From Pelodera strongyloides (taxonomy: Eukaryota; Nematoda; Chromadorea; Rhabditida; Rhabditidae): DNA of 64,000 nucleotides. Below the pieces are notes generated by a model. That model saw nothing but the letters and a program-made list of their open reading frames with translations. It did no database searches and was not told where the DNA came from. A program made the translations under genes and the position numbers. This document shows positions 1 to 13,800 of the stretch, piece after piece; position 1 is the stretch's first letter, and each line of letters begins with the position of its first letter. Location of the stretch: the NCBI GenBank assembly GCA_036852015.1, contig JAANDG010000155.1:62001-126000 (forward strand). Reading direction: 5' to 3'.

Positions 1-527
1 TGAAAATCAACTATGCATAAGCGCAAACTTTTTACGTGGTCTTGCCAGAGATACGGGCTTTTTTTATTGACATATAATTGTTCGCCTGATTCTCCAATGC
101 ATAATGTTCTGTTTTACGCACCGCAGAAAAAAAAACCTTGTTATTTTTCAGAAAGCAACCGAACGGCACGCGGTCAGACTAATTACAAGCACAATTCGTA
201 GATAATTACGACTAATTGACTAGAGAAGAGATGGACGACAGTAGGGGAGGCGGATGGTACAAATCACGGTAATTAAACTCTTTATTTTTTAAGTACTAAG
301 TACTAATTATACAATTGCCTCAATTTAAAGAGTATTTGATAGGGAGTGACCGAGGCATGGAGAGTTAACTCAACTTTCTGAATTGTAACATGCAAATTGT
401 GCGTCCTGATTGCGCTCAACTGAGCGTTATATACAATAGTGCGCCGTGATATTTGTGTTTGAAGCTCTCACGAGGTAAATGATCAGTTTTGAAACTATAT
501 TTATGGAGCTTGTGCCGTTAAATCAGT

Positions 528-670
528 ATTGTATCTGCTTTGGAAAATTTCCATATGATACGCACATCCTAAGTATCCTATGGAAATTTTTGGTGCCCGT
601 CCGAAGCTTCCGGTACCAAATTTACATAGGATACGTAGGATATGCGTATCGTATGCAAATTTTCCAAAGT
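528..670. repeat. palindromic MITE-like element, family C
   Basis: Inverted arms: TTTGGAAAATTTCCATATGATACG on the left is mirrored by CGTATCGTATGCAAATTTTCCAAA on the right around a short loop. It resembles the element at 50770-50936. Non-coding. Confidence 0.6.
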
Positions 671-909
671 AGGGACACTGGTTCTTAAGTTTAAGGTAAT
701 TACATGGTTTTATTTATTATTTGCAGAAGACAGTACCGAAGCGTGGCCTTTGGGACATGGGCACCTGGGGCCGCAAATCAGATTTTTAACAAGGAAAATC
801 AGAAGAAAGGAGAGGAAAATGAAGATTCCAGGTGGGGATTACCTTGGTTATTTATTGTTCCACGGCAAGGATACACACGTACAGCGGAGTCATTATCAAA
901 TTCAAGCAA

Positions 910-986
910 GCCTAAGCCTAAGCCTAAGCCTAAGCCTAAGCCTAAGCCTAAGCCTAAGCCTAAGCCTGAGCCTGAGCCTGAGCCTT
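910..986 (-). repeat. interstitial telomeric repeat (TTAGGC)n
   Basis: About a dozen tandem CCTAAG units, which is TTAGGC on the minus strand, with the last three drifted to CCTGAG. TTAGGC is the nematode telomere hexamer (established knowledge). The tract lies internally, not at a chromosome end. Confidence 0.9.
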
Positions 987-1408
987 ACACTCATTTGTAT
1001 GAGTGGAATTTATATGGATTCTTTTCCTCCATAGTCGTGTAACTACAGAAATACTTTGAACCAGGACTACTGTATTTTACGCATAAGAGGGGACGCGGTC
1101 ACTCTAAAATTGCCATACAACAATTTTAAATGAAGGCCCAATGTTTCCTCCCATATTGTATGTCATACCCCTCTCATTATTTCATAGCTAAGCAGTAAAT
1201 TCAGCTTATTCCTCTTTTTTTGTGTTCCTATCATTCGTTGTATTCCGTTGGTAACTGTTTGTCTACTTGCTATAAAGACGGCTTGCCTGCCTATTGACAG
1301 TGTGGATTACAAGGAATTCTAATCAAAGAGATTTGCTAACAACTATCTTTCTCTTTCCCTTTCTCTCCCGCTCTCTCTCTCTCTCTCTCTCTCTCCCTGT
1401 CTCTCTAT

Positions 1409-1439
<31 letters not shown>

Positions 1440-1668
1440 ATCTCTCTCTTTTCTTACTTTCACCAGCTTCTGAACACAAGTACAGAAGTGTTCTTCACGA
1501 TCGTCAACGACTGACTTATTCCCAAATACATTATTCCCATTCCCATTCATAACTACTCCCTACCCGTCGTGTGAATCGAATGAAAATGAGCTGCTTCAAA
1601 ATGTGCACACGAATTCCGAATCACCGAATCAAAACCAGGTACTGTGGGAACTGGCCAGTGTTTTATGT

Positions 1669-1839
1669 TTTAAAGCTAAATATCTTCCGGTTTTTGAAAC
1701 GCATAGTGGACAACTGAATTCTTGCGTATTTATGCTAATTTACTCGAATTTAACTCGATTTTTATATTCATTTGCATAAGCTGCATAAGAATGCAGTGTC
1801 CACAATGCGTTTCAAAAACCGGCAGGTCTTTCTCTTTAA
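1669..1839. repeat. palindromic MITE, family A copy 1
   Basis: Begins and ends with TTAA. The arm reads TTTTTGAAACGCATxGTGGACAACTGAATTC and is mirrored at the right end as ATGCGTTTCAAAAACCGGC. The interior is AT-rich with ATGCTAATT and GCATAAG motifs. A founding member of the commonest repeat family in the window. Confidence 0.75.
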
Positions 1840-2300
1840 AGTTTAGCGAAATCGTTGCAAAACTGTGATGTTTAATAAAAGCTTCAAAGAATGATTGCAA
1901 TGGCATACGATAAGAATGTTATCCATTTGCAGTTAACATTGATAAGATAAGGATACGGTTCTAGAAAATAGTCTAGGGAAATAAATAAACTGCTTGGTCT
2001 ACTTACGTTTCCCCAATGAAATTAGACGAAACCTACGTTTCACGGCTGTAATTTCCTTGTTTTCAATTGCTCTCATAGCTGTTAGTCCCCTTTTCTGTTT
2101 TTTTTTTAGACTCTATGCTCTAATCTAACCTAAGCTTCTCGTGGATTGTAGAGCTGCAATACTACTCTCTCTTGCGATTACTTTAATTGCAAGCGTAGAT
2201 GGAGCACAATTTATAAATAATTTCAAACAAAACATTGTTTTTCTTATTCCTGACCCTCTCTGGCCTTTCTCTCTCGCACATCTCCTTCTCTCTATCTTAC

Positions 2301-2377
<77 letters not shown>

Positions 2378-2594
2378 GGCTCTCTCTGCCTCTAATCATC
2401 ATATCACCTCCATCCACTCCTTTTGTTCAAAAGCACCTGAATGTTTGCAATTTGCATATTTTTGTTTGTTCAACTGAGATAATCGGCCGAGAAATGCTCT
2501 CTTCTTTCAGTCGGAAGTCCTTTATTCAATGAATCCAATATTGAAGATCTTCATTCATTGTCCCCACCCACTTCATGATTTCGTTGGCTGTATT

Positions 2595-2783
2595 TTAAAG
2601 CGAAATACTGGCCGTTTTTTTTGAAACTTATCGTGGACAACTGAATTCCTACGTATAGTTATGCTAATTTGCTCGCATTTAGCTCGATTTTTATGCTAAT
2701 TTATGTTCATTTGCATAAGCAAGCAGCATAAGAATTCTGGTCAACTCGATGCGTTTCGAAAACGGGCCGGTATTTCGCTAAAC
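2595..2783. repeat. palindromic MITE, family A copy 2
   Basis: TTAAAGCGAAATACTGGCCG left end and GCCGGTATTTCGC right end, with the family interior. The terminal TTAA on the right is mutated. Confidence 0.75.
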
Positions 2784-3313
2784 TTATGGCACGTGGTTTA
2801 AAAATACTTCTTGATTAGAAACATATACACTAGACATTAGACACCACATAATCAGTTGTTTGGAATATGAACAAGCATCCATCCTTGATTTTCATTGCTT
2901 CGTAGGCGTAGGGTGACATCAAAAAATGGGAGCACAAGGGCATTACCCCTGAGTGTGCAAAACTTATCCTTTATACCAATAGCATAGGTATAAGTACCCA
3001 GGTTTAAGTTTGCGGTAGTCATGCTCCTAAAGGTCGTAAATTTATGCCACAGCTTTGAAAGAAAAGGCCCTACACTCTAATCTAGAACAACTGAATCGTG
3101 CCAACTCTTAGAATATGCATCATAGAATGACATTAACATAAGCGTTCCCTTATTCCTTTTTTTTGAGCTTCCACATATGTAATAGTCAATTAGTATAACA
3201 AGTAGCCGTGTTCATTAATTCCCATATGTTTTCAAAGTTCACTTCCGGTAATAAACGCACATGTCGGAAAGTGATAGGGATGAGTTTATCGGTTAAAAGG
3301 TGAAGGAAGGAGG

Positions 3314-3345
<32 letters not shown>

Positions 3346-4174
3346 AGGAGAGAGAGAGAGAGAGAGGAAGGGAGGGAGGGAGAGAGGGAGAGAATCAAGG
3401 AATGTATGTGACAGTCTTACTTACGTCAGTTGTCCCCTGTATTCTCAATAATTCCATCCCTCTCTCTCTCCCACTCGTCCACTGTCAATTGATATCTCGT
3501 GATTGTTATCTTTCAGATATTCTAAGAATTTTAATTTTTGGTCCAATTTTTGGTCCTAATAAGATATTGTTTCTTTTATTTCGTTTTTTTTTGTTGGGAA
3601 AATTTGGCAGCAAAAAAAATTGTTTTAAAGGGACACTGCCACTTTACTAAAGAAACATCGACTTTGTTGTTTTTATGCGAAAACCCTAGTTTTATTTTGA
3701 TACGGATAAACTGCAATGTAAACTTCTTGGTGAACTTGCGTGCAGGCAAAGTTTTGGCGTCGGTAGATCACTCTTTTTCCATTATATGTTGATCTCAAGT
3801 GTGGTTTTTTTAGCCCGCGATCGGTCTTATTATTCTACCATACCCCTAGACCTAGACTATATTTCCATCGTTCAATTTTTTTCCGCTTCCGCCTAGTCGT
3901 TTGGTTATAGCTGGATGTGTGATCACAGAGATCAGCGCTCTCTATCTCTCTTCCTCTCTCCCTGATCGTTTCCCCGCTGTCTCTCTTCCCCCTCTCTCTC
4001 TGTCTCTCTCTCCCTCTTGCCGCATCCGTTTCCGTTGAGTGCCGTTTTTTTGCCTTCTGATGTTATCCGCGTGTTCCTCCATTATCCGTACCAGTGTTTT
4101 TCCTCCCAGTTCGCTTTCAAAGAGAACTGATATCTTCCCATTCCCCTATCACTCCCGCTGGTAATGTCCCTATC

Positions 4175-7100
4175 ATGGTTTTCAATAACCAACCTGGCCG
4201 ACCTAAAATCCAAATTCACGTCGACACTGAGGAAAAAGGCATTGACGATGCCCAAGTTACGGTATGTATATGATGATGTGGTAGTTTGTTTACTTGCAGT
4301 TAGCTTAACCTTTAATTGAGCCGCTAATCTCATCCTGTAGTGAAATCAATCCCAAACTAACCTTGAAGAGATGCATCCGGTAAAGTATAAATTATAAAGT
4401 TGGATCGAGCTTACAAGTAGCTGGTTATATCAACCGAATCAGAGCGTATATCAACCGAATCAGAGCGAATCAGAGCAAACCGTACAGGGATCTAGCAGTT
4501 TTGGAGAGTAAGAAATGATTGCCGTACCATTGGTGAGGCATGACTGGCAGGGACGGGAACCGAACCCTTGACCATTTCATGAGCCAATGCACCTCTAACC
4601 ACTACACCACCAGGGATCATGCAGAGCAGGCATCACAAGGATCAATTCCCTCCCTCCACCGTTATATTTTATTGCATTTTGTGGGGCAGTTGTCCTCTGT
4701 CATCCGCCAGTTCTTTATTTCGTTTCCCCGTGACAAATGTCGACAGAATTCATATAGAAATTTATTTTCTCCCAAATTTTCGGGCGTTTTACCGAAAATT
4801 ATTCCTATTTTTGTGAACTTTTTTAGTTAGATTTCTTCACAGAATAAAATCAGCCTCACTTTTTACGTTTATTAGACTGATATAAAAGGTAGAAACTCTT
4901 AAATATGGCACATTAATTTTGCCTAAATAAAACGTTCAGCAATATTAATTTATAGGTTCAGTAAATATTGCTATACAATCACCCTTGTTTATCTTTCCGT
5001 GTTATCTGTTAATTTGCAGGTTTTACTGAGTTATAATCAGCAATCAGAAGCCATCACTTTATTTGGTTTCATAATGACGTGTATCACATGTTCACGAACC
5101 TATGACGAAATCCGTGTAATAAAGCGGTATGGTATGTGGTTGAAAAGTGCGTGGGGAACTGCATTCCCATGTCCTATACTTACAGTGCTCTTCTGTGCCG
5201 GAAGGAATTTACTTAATACGCATTTGACCAGCATAGGTTTCAAAACCACGTACCATACCGCTTAAAAAAAAATTCCTGCATCTGGCTGATTTTTGAAACA
5301 CATCGAGTACACCAGCATTCTTTGCAGCTTATGCAAATAAACCTAAATTAGAATAAAAAATCGAGCTAAATTCGAGTAAATTAGCATAAATACGTGAGAA
5401 TTCAGTTGTCCACGATGCGTTTCAAAAACCGGCCGGTATTTCGCCACAGCAGCCATTTGGTACAACATAAGTGTTTGATTCAGTTTCCATCTGGATATGG
5501 CCATGCATTTTAGCTGGTTGATCTATATTTTTTTTACATATCGGAAGCGGGGTTTTTATCTGGATCTTTTATTCATCCAGTACATTCACACACACTTCAA
5601 ATATTGACTTTTTCACCCAATTTCCTTTTGTGAAAACGAACATTCCGACGCTTTTTATGGAGACACCGGCTGAATTATTCACACAGCAATATCTACACTT
5701 TTCACTTTCACCAAGCATTTTTTTTTATCCCTTTCCTGCACTGAAATAAAAGTTGACGTACATGCGGCGTTGTTTCATTTTTCCACGCCACCTGCACGCC
5801 GCAACCACGCCGTTTGCACGCCAACTTTTGTGTCTTTCGTTCCTTTTACAATAGTGAATCTAGACGAAACTGATGTACAAAATTACTCGTTTTTGAGCTA
5901 AAAAAAGATCCTAATCCTGAAAGAAAATATATAAACAACGATATAGTAATAAAAAAGTGGGTCTTTGAACGACTACTTATGCTCCGACTTCTCTTGTTTC
6001 GTAACAAAGTAAGAACATGTGTTTTCCCTTTGTTTCTTCTGTTTTTCTGTATTTCCTTGGGTTGTCATCCCCTCAACGTCATCCATCAACACAAATTTGT
6101 TATCTGCAGGAAGGAAGGAGCAATCCGCATAGACTGATGTCCTATACTTTACTGGCCAAGTGGCCAAGTCCCAGATCATAAAAATCTAAAGATAGTCATG
6201 ATATTAATTACAACTATTTCATTTTATGTACATTTTAAATAAACAATCAGTAGTTGCAAGGTTGCAAGTGCGTGCGGCATAGGCATTGTTTTGGTTAAAT
6301 AATTGATAAACGCATGTACCCAGATAGATTATGGATAGCATTAGCAACACACTTTATTCCACTCTAGAATAGTTGAAGATTTCGTTCATAAATAATAATA
6401 AAAATCTTTGTTATGGACGTTATGGTCGCCAAGCTCTCGTACATTGTCCAAAAATACAGCACTTTCACCAACTCCAATTTTCGTGAGCCTGCCCTCTTGG
6501 TATTGTATGCAAATTTCTGGCCAACTTCCCCGTGCAAATGTTCCCCATTCCATTACACATTCTCTGTTGAGGGCCCCTCTTTTTATCCCCTCTTTTCGCC
6601 TCAAACCAATGAATTCCAGATGTTAGGATACTGACTATTTTCACTTGGATAAATTGTCCTAACAAAACAACTCGCACACACACAAAGCAATTAGCGCAAG
6701 TTGTTTGCGGTAATTAGCCGACAATTAAGATTCGCGACGTTTCCTACTTCAGTCCAAGACCATTAGGAACACGCCCCCGTTATTTTCACATGATCCCAGG
6801 TTAACTAAAGAGGTATTGCAGCTGGTTTTTGAAACATATGCAGGCCGCTGCATTCCCATGTAATATATGCAAATACTGCGCAATTTTTTATTCTGATTAT
6901 TTTCATTTGCATACAACATTTGGTAATGCAGTTTATAAGTTTCAAAATTCAAATTTTCTTGGCAATGAAAAAAAGTTGTTCTTCTTTGTATTCTTGTTTG
7001 TGTTCCTTTGTTCTGCTCCATACTTGTCCTTCATCCAAAAATCTGCTAACGACTTATAAATTACCACTTGTCCTAGATTGACTTACATTTAGTGATTTAG

Positions 7101-7819
7101 TTGGTAGAGCGTCAACATACAAAATTCTTCTTAAAACATGTTAGGCCCTAAGCTAAGGGACAGACCCCTAGCCCCCACTGGTTTAGTACTATTTTTGCAC
7201 TAACCTGCGGAATTTTTTTATCACATTAACTTTAACCTTCTTCTGAACAAAATAAAGTATTTGCGGAGAATTTGAAGCTCTACCTTTCTACCGTAGTTGA
7301 TGCTATGTTTAGAACTTCTTCCTGGGCAATTTGTGTGAGCTAAATCCCAAGAAGTTTGTATTTCAGCTAAAATTCATTCGTTCTTATTGAATTATTGTTT
7401 ACATCGGACTAACGTCGATTTCCTTTTCAGCAAGTGTGAAGATCGTCTGCCACTGGGTGGATGCGCTAGAACCACGAATAGAACACACGGGATAGGAGGT
7501 GAGCTGGGCTCGGATTTTTTGTTTGGATACATAACTGCACTTGTTAGGCGAATTTGTGGTTATGCTAGTATATTAGTGCACTAACATAAGTCGACTTTTA
7601 GTGGCCGGCCGGTGCCCTCACGCAAACTTTGAGGTTTAAATAAGAACGTTCGTATTCTGTTAGGACGAAGCACTTTGCATATAGTTATCCTTACAGTTAT
7701 TGCCGCTTGGAACGCCGAGCACTACGGTAGTGAAGGACAGAAGAAGAGAATGGGAGAAAGTACTCCAGAATTGCATCGATTACAGTTGAATGAAAAGGTG
7801 GGAGATGAGAGATGGAAGT

Positions 7820-7854
<35 letters not shown>

Positions 7855-10800
7855 GAGCAAAAACGAAAGGGAGTAGAGAGGATAAGCGAGGGATAGAGTT
7901 AGCCAGATATGAGAGAAACATAGAGAGATCGGAAAAGCGTTGTTTGTATTGATATTCATTATTTTTATTTTCAGTTTCTGTTACCCTCCCGTGGGTTGGA
8001 TGCATCTCGTTCTACAGACAACGTGCACCGGATACTCCGTGAGAGAGACCGTGGCAGGCGAGGAGACTTAGACAATAATAAGGACTGTTTTTCCAGTACA
8101 GAATATGTGGCGTATTTGGATAGGAAGGCCTCAGAAGAATATATCAGAGGTAGGAATTTTTTTTTATAATTTTCGGAGGTTTATCTCTCCGGCTCCTGCA
8201 CCTTCCTGTGTGTATTATTGCTAAGTGTTATGCGCGGGTTTTTCATAATAGACGTAACTACTTAATCCTGTGGTTTTCTCACACAAAAATTCAATATAAC
8301 TTTGTTCAAGGGCATGTTCCTTTATGTTTTAACGATACTTTCTACTCACAGAAAATTTCCCTACTGAGTAACGTATTTATTTGTAAACCAACTATATATA
8401 ATTGTAGAACTTGAAGGTGTTACTGGATGAGTATAGTTAAAATTAGGCGAAGGAAACAGCAACCGTAGGTTTTCCTTCGAAAATATTCTCCCTCTTCTAC
8501 GCGTTTAAACTTGTTTTTTGGTCATTTCTTGTTGTTTGACTCTTACATAAAAAAGGTGTTTCGCTACGAACCTTTACTATGTACATCTCGTTCGCGCCGT
8601 GTTGCTAAAAGTGGCTTCTCCTAATGAAGTAATCGGCTTAAGTTTTCTGTATGACAACTTTCAAAGTGTAGGTGGCGTGAAGCTAAAAGAGTTAGACTAT
8701 TGTATGGTGGTTGTGTGGACATTGTTTGGTCTTCGGCTTTCACCACTGTAAGACAACATATAGAGACCGACACTCGAAAGATACTCGCCGGAGTTTGTTA
8801 TCCTATCTTGTGTTTTACCTTGTCCAACTGTGCAATTACGATTACTGTTTAGTTTACATGGTCAAGATTGTTGTGCTGTAAATATATATAAAACATTGAT
8901 TCTTCCAGGAAACAGTTAGTAAGAGCCATGCTGAAACTAGCAAGTAGAGATACCAGCAGTTTGAAAAACGTTCGAAAAAATTCCCCTGAAAAAATGTCTC
9001 TGCCTATGGGATCCCTTTTTGCGTATTCCACGAAGGCTCCGATCATGACATCGATATGGCTCTAGTTCAATTTTCGATATATTCTAGATATTAAAGCGAA
9101 ATACTGGGCGGTTTTTGAAACACCGAGTACACCAGCATTCGTATGCAGCTTATGCGAATGAACATAAATTAGAATAAAAAGTCGAGCTAAATTCGAGCAA
9201 CTTAGCATAAATACGCAAGAGTTCAGTTATCCACGATGTATTTCAAAAACCGGCCGATATTTCGCTTTAACGTGTCACACATGGATACACAATAACAAAA
9301 CACAGAATACAAGAATGTGAATATAGAATACTACGAGCCCTTTCTGCGTTCTACAACATGCTCGCTTATTTGTTTTAGAATACCTTTCCAAATCTCTCCC
9401 TCCCTTCCCGTCTGCGTCTGTGTGTGTCTCTCTCCCTCCCTCCCTCTATATCTCTAAGCTTCTTCATAAGTCCATTCACTCTCCCTCCCTCTTTATTTGT
9501 TCTCTGCCTCTCTCTCCTCTCTACTCCCCTAAAACAGTCGTTCACACCTCAAAGTGGCCGTTATTTCAAACAAATTCCTTCGCACTGTTTCCCACTGTAA
9601 ATCGTGATTTCATCCCTGAAAACAGTTTCAGTTGAAAAATCTAACTATCTACAATATGGATAAGTTTCAAATATATCATTCAAATTTCTGATTCTGGTTG
9701 TCATAATTATATGCTTACCACGTATGGGTCCAAACTAGGACATTGCACCTTTGCTAGAGTCATGGGCATAGTATAGTGTCATAGTGCCATGGTGTACTGA
9801 GCTTAGTAGCTTAGGTTTTAAGTTCGATCAAAATCTAGCAAGTTCCTTGATCTAGCCTGCGTTCTGATATGAATACAATCTCTGATACTAATCTAATACT
9901 AGTATGCTACTAATAATTTGCTCCCTTCATCCACCGATCTCCTTCCTCATACTATTCTTCTACTATAATGATCTGATCACTTTCGCATCTTGTCCACTTA
10001 AACTCCCCTCTCCGACTTGTCTTTTCTACCATTGAGTAAACATTGAAATCTCTTCTTTTTTCGAAATCCTACTCACTACACAGTGGTTTTATTGACAGAA
10101 AAATATAAGTGAGTAGAGGCCTTGTTACGAGTGCCTTGCTAATAAGTTAACTTGATATTATATGCATTATTTATTAAAATAAGAGTATTTTTAATGTAAA
10201 TGTACTGTATGATGTATCGTCGCCTAATGCCCGAGACCTAACCTCTGTGTGTAGCGTAAATGTATATAGTTGATCGTATATCATATCCAGTATCCAGAAG
10301 CTTGTAGCAGCATACGTTTCAACTCTTGAATATAAGCGTCGGTTATAACGAATACACTGTTAATTCTTCGTCTACGTATATGTTTTGCCAGAAATCCTGA
10401 TTCTTGAACCAGTCTCGCTTTACTGTTGGGTCAACGACAACATTTTCGCGAGACTGTGTTTGCAATCGCTTTATTACAATGTATTCAAGTCAACTTTAAA
10501 GCGGTTTAGCATCCGTTTTTTTGACAGTATGTTGAATTTGCCAAACACCTGATGTCATACCGCTTTGTAATCCATAGGTTTTCAATAAATGGGTTCTCAA
10601 CACATTTTAGGGCCATTTTTTTCTGAACTCTAAACCAAAGTCCAATCCCAGCTCGTGGGGGTTGTTCCACGTGATCCTATTAAACTATCCACTCATGGTG
10701 TTTTATGCCCCCATCTTCCTGCTTTATGATATTGACATAGATGGCGGTCAGGCGTGAGCCGTGTTCTCGCCGGGCCTTTGCACCCTCTTTCCGGGGTTCT

Positions 10801-13800
10801 AGTCGCCCGCTCCCCTTGCCGCTCCATAGCCCGCACTCTACTCTACTTTGGCACGGTGCGGCGAGGAACCGGACCGGGCATGCCCACCCGATTCGATGAA
10901 TAATAGAATAGAATAGATGAAGGGAGTGATCTTCTGGGGCGCGACCCCGCGTGCACGCCTTTACCCCCATTTCTTTTGTAAGGCATCGCACGTCAAGGCG
11001 TTTATTGTGAAGTGTAAGCAAGCTTGAGAACTTGTCGGCACGAAAATCTAGTTGGTTGTATGACCTCTGTTTGGTTTTCTGAAGCCATAGAAAGGTAGAA
11101 GACAATTGTGAAGCAGGGAAGAAGGAAGAGTTCAGATTCACAACACAGCCCCCACGTTTGATGTTCAATTTCTCAACTAGAACTATAAATATGCTGTTGA
11201 AAAGTTACTTACTTACTTTATCATATTGGTCTTTTATTGATTTTAAAGGCTCTAGAGTTATTACATTGACTGGTTGGCAACTAATTTTTTTATTTGAAAG
11301 CAGCTCTTCGAAAGTGAACTTCTAGTCTGCGAACGCTTTATTTCTTACACAGTTTTGTGAGGTTTCCGATAAAATGAATACCCGTCTATTATCACTTTAG
11401 CTATATAACAAGATAGTGTAAGATTATTGTAATCGAACTTGCAGTCCCTTCAAACGACCTCTTCCCTTCTTCGTGTGGCTCGGCGTCGCGGTTCCGAACT
11501 CTCGACCCATCTCGCACCGTCGATGAAACACTGAAATACCGCCTGGAGACCAGTGTACATCGAGCGCATAGAAGTCATTCTGCTGGTGAGAAATATTTAT
11601 GATCATCATCATTTTGTGTAAGATATTGTTTTTAGAATTCTTTTCTTTTCTTTGTCACTATAACTGGGGCCATCATTTTTGTTTGGGCCCTGTTGTCTGT
11701 TCCCTTCTTCCTTACTTCGAATAGACGCTGTTTCATAACATCTACTAATTTGTATTGAAAAGAAAGAAGCTTCCTTGCTCAGAAAACTTAGAAAAAAAAA
11801 ACCGAGAGCAAGAAATTCGCGCCATTCTACGTTAACATTGCTATACACATGTTTTTTTTCCGAAACAACAACAACATATTCGGGAACATATTTTTTTCCT
11901 TTTCACGTTCACTTTCCACTTTCCATCTAATCGTTTTCCGTGTTTCCTCGTTTTCATTGTTTTCCCCTCCGTCCCCGCCCTTGTTGACATCCGTGGACCC
12001 GTCCGCGTCGGATCTATGGTTGGATATCCAACACGCCAGCGGGAACAGTCCTATATTTAGATTTAGCCTAATGGACATCAGACACGCTGGACATGGAGAC
12101 CACATACGTTGATGTGATATATCGATAAATCTAGTTTATGGGTTCTCTTCTAAAACCCAGAGGCCATTTTCACAAGAATTTAACGCTGTGTTAGGTTACA
12201 GGCGTCTTATTTTTAGCTTGCTCTCTCGGCTTTGTCTGCTTTTAGCGAGAAAGGCGAGAGAGCACGCTAAACAGGGGACACCTGTAACCTACCATAGAGT
12301 TAAATGTTTGTGAAACCGGCCACTGAATGATAAGCTTGTGGTCAATAATTGCAATCTAGTAAGCGGACAGTTTAATTACGCCGTATACGATCTTTAATGG
12401 CACCTTCTAAAATATCACGTGAATGTCGGGGAATTCACTCTCCCTCAGGAAAAGAATCATATCCCCATGTCAAGAGTTGGGGGTGTTGACAAGTTGACAT
12501 TTTACATCGTAGATTTATTCTGGGAATGTAAATGCTTCCACGAATTTATGCTTTCACCTAGTTAGAGTGTCACAAATATCGGTGGTGATGATTGACGCGT
12601 GAAATACAATATTTAACAACTGACGATCGTATTGTTAAGATATTCATATAGCAACAAGAACATTGCAGATGCTCATTTTTTTACATGCTATAGCTATAGC
12701 CCTGCTTTCTCTCTCTCTCCCCTTCGATTCCATCCTCGCTTTCTCTTTTTATTTTATTTATTATACAACTAAATACTTTGAATAGATACAATTACAATCA
12801 TCATGAAAAACGAAAACGACATAGTAAAAATTCACGAAGCTCACAAGTTTTGTGGCTCGATAATCCCAAATATTTTTATTTCTCCATATTTCAAGCGCGC
12901 CGAGTGCCTACCGCGTAGATAAATGTGAAACGTGAATAAATATTTTCGTAACGCACAAACAAACATACCGACAAACGTTGTTCTTAAATATAATAAGATA
13001 TTCCAGGCGCTTCAAGTGTCTACCGAGTGGATAAATGTGAAATGGGTCATTCTGACAGGACAGTTCCCTCGCGGGATCCCAGATTCTTACGCGCCACCAA
13101 AAGATTCTTCAGAAAGATCTACACTACAGCCACACTTCCGAAGAAGGTTCCACCGACGAGCAACTCAATGGACTCGTTCAAAATAAAACCAATGTTCGGT
13201 AATAGGTAGGTAGTGAGCACTTTAAAGCGAAATACCAGCCGGTTTTTGAAACACATCGGAATTCTTATGCATCTTATGCAAATGAACATAAATTAGAATA
13301 AAAAATTGAGCTAAATTCGAGCAAATTAGCATATGTAAGAAATCAGTTGTCCACGATGCGTTTCAGCTTTAAGTTGCTTAAATTACAGTCTGAGAACAAG
13401 CGACTGAATACTCAGCAATGGGGTTTGTAGTTTTTCTCGTAATTTTTATTATAGCTGCTAACTGTAACTTCAAACTTTACAGTTCCTCTGAATGTCTGTT
13501 TTGTTTTCCACTCGATTTTTTGTTGGTCGGAAAAATGACACCTTGAAAAAGACTAGAGTGTAACTATTGTGTGTACGATATTGTGAGAAACTGTTTATTG
13601 GATTTTATCCTAGATTCAAATTAAGTTTATAAATTCAGATATCCGCACTCGATTCGCTTTGCTGAGGACATCGACGACTCTCTCAACTCGTATTCCACGT
13701 GCTCATCGAGTAGTCAATCCCGGGGAGGATCACATCGGATCAATAATAATAAATCGATAATCAATCAGCAGTTCCCGGAGAACAACTTTAACACCCTCTC

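Larger units (their letters stand above)
1..4174. other. repeat-rich spacer without a supported gene
   Basis: No chain of phase-compatible exons is visible on either strand. The stretch holds an interstitial telomeric tract, three MITE-like palindromes, and (CT)n/(GA)n microsatellites at about 1371-1449, 2305-2375 and 3318-3392. Open frames here are mostly translations of the CT/GA repeats. Confidence 0.6.

Noticed and set aside
642..1042. Two overlapping open frames of 112-130 codons
   Set aside because: Most of each is a translation of the TTAGGC telomeric tract (Lys-Pro or Ser-Leu repeats).
2141..2477. Open frames of 80-84 codons with Ser-Leu runs
   Set aside because: Products of the (CT)n microsatellite at 2305-2375.
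7431..7500. Exon-like segment (TTTTCAG ... GATAGGAG/GTGAGC) within the first intron of the six-exon gene
   Set aside because: Splice sites look good, but its phases (2 in, 1 out) do not join the flanking exons (0 and 0), so it was left out of the model.
10680..11168. 162-codon open frame on the minus strand, the longest single-exon frame in the window
   Set aside because: No recognisable domain, and it lies in a repeat-rich intron of the opposite-strand gene. It has no neighbouring phase-compatible exon, and a GC-rich patch at 10740-10900 accounts for its openness.
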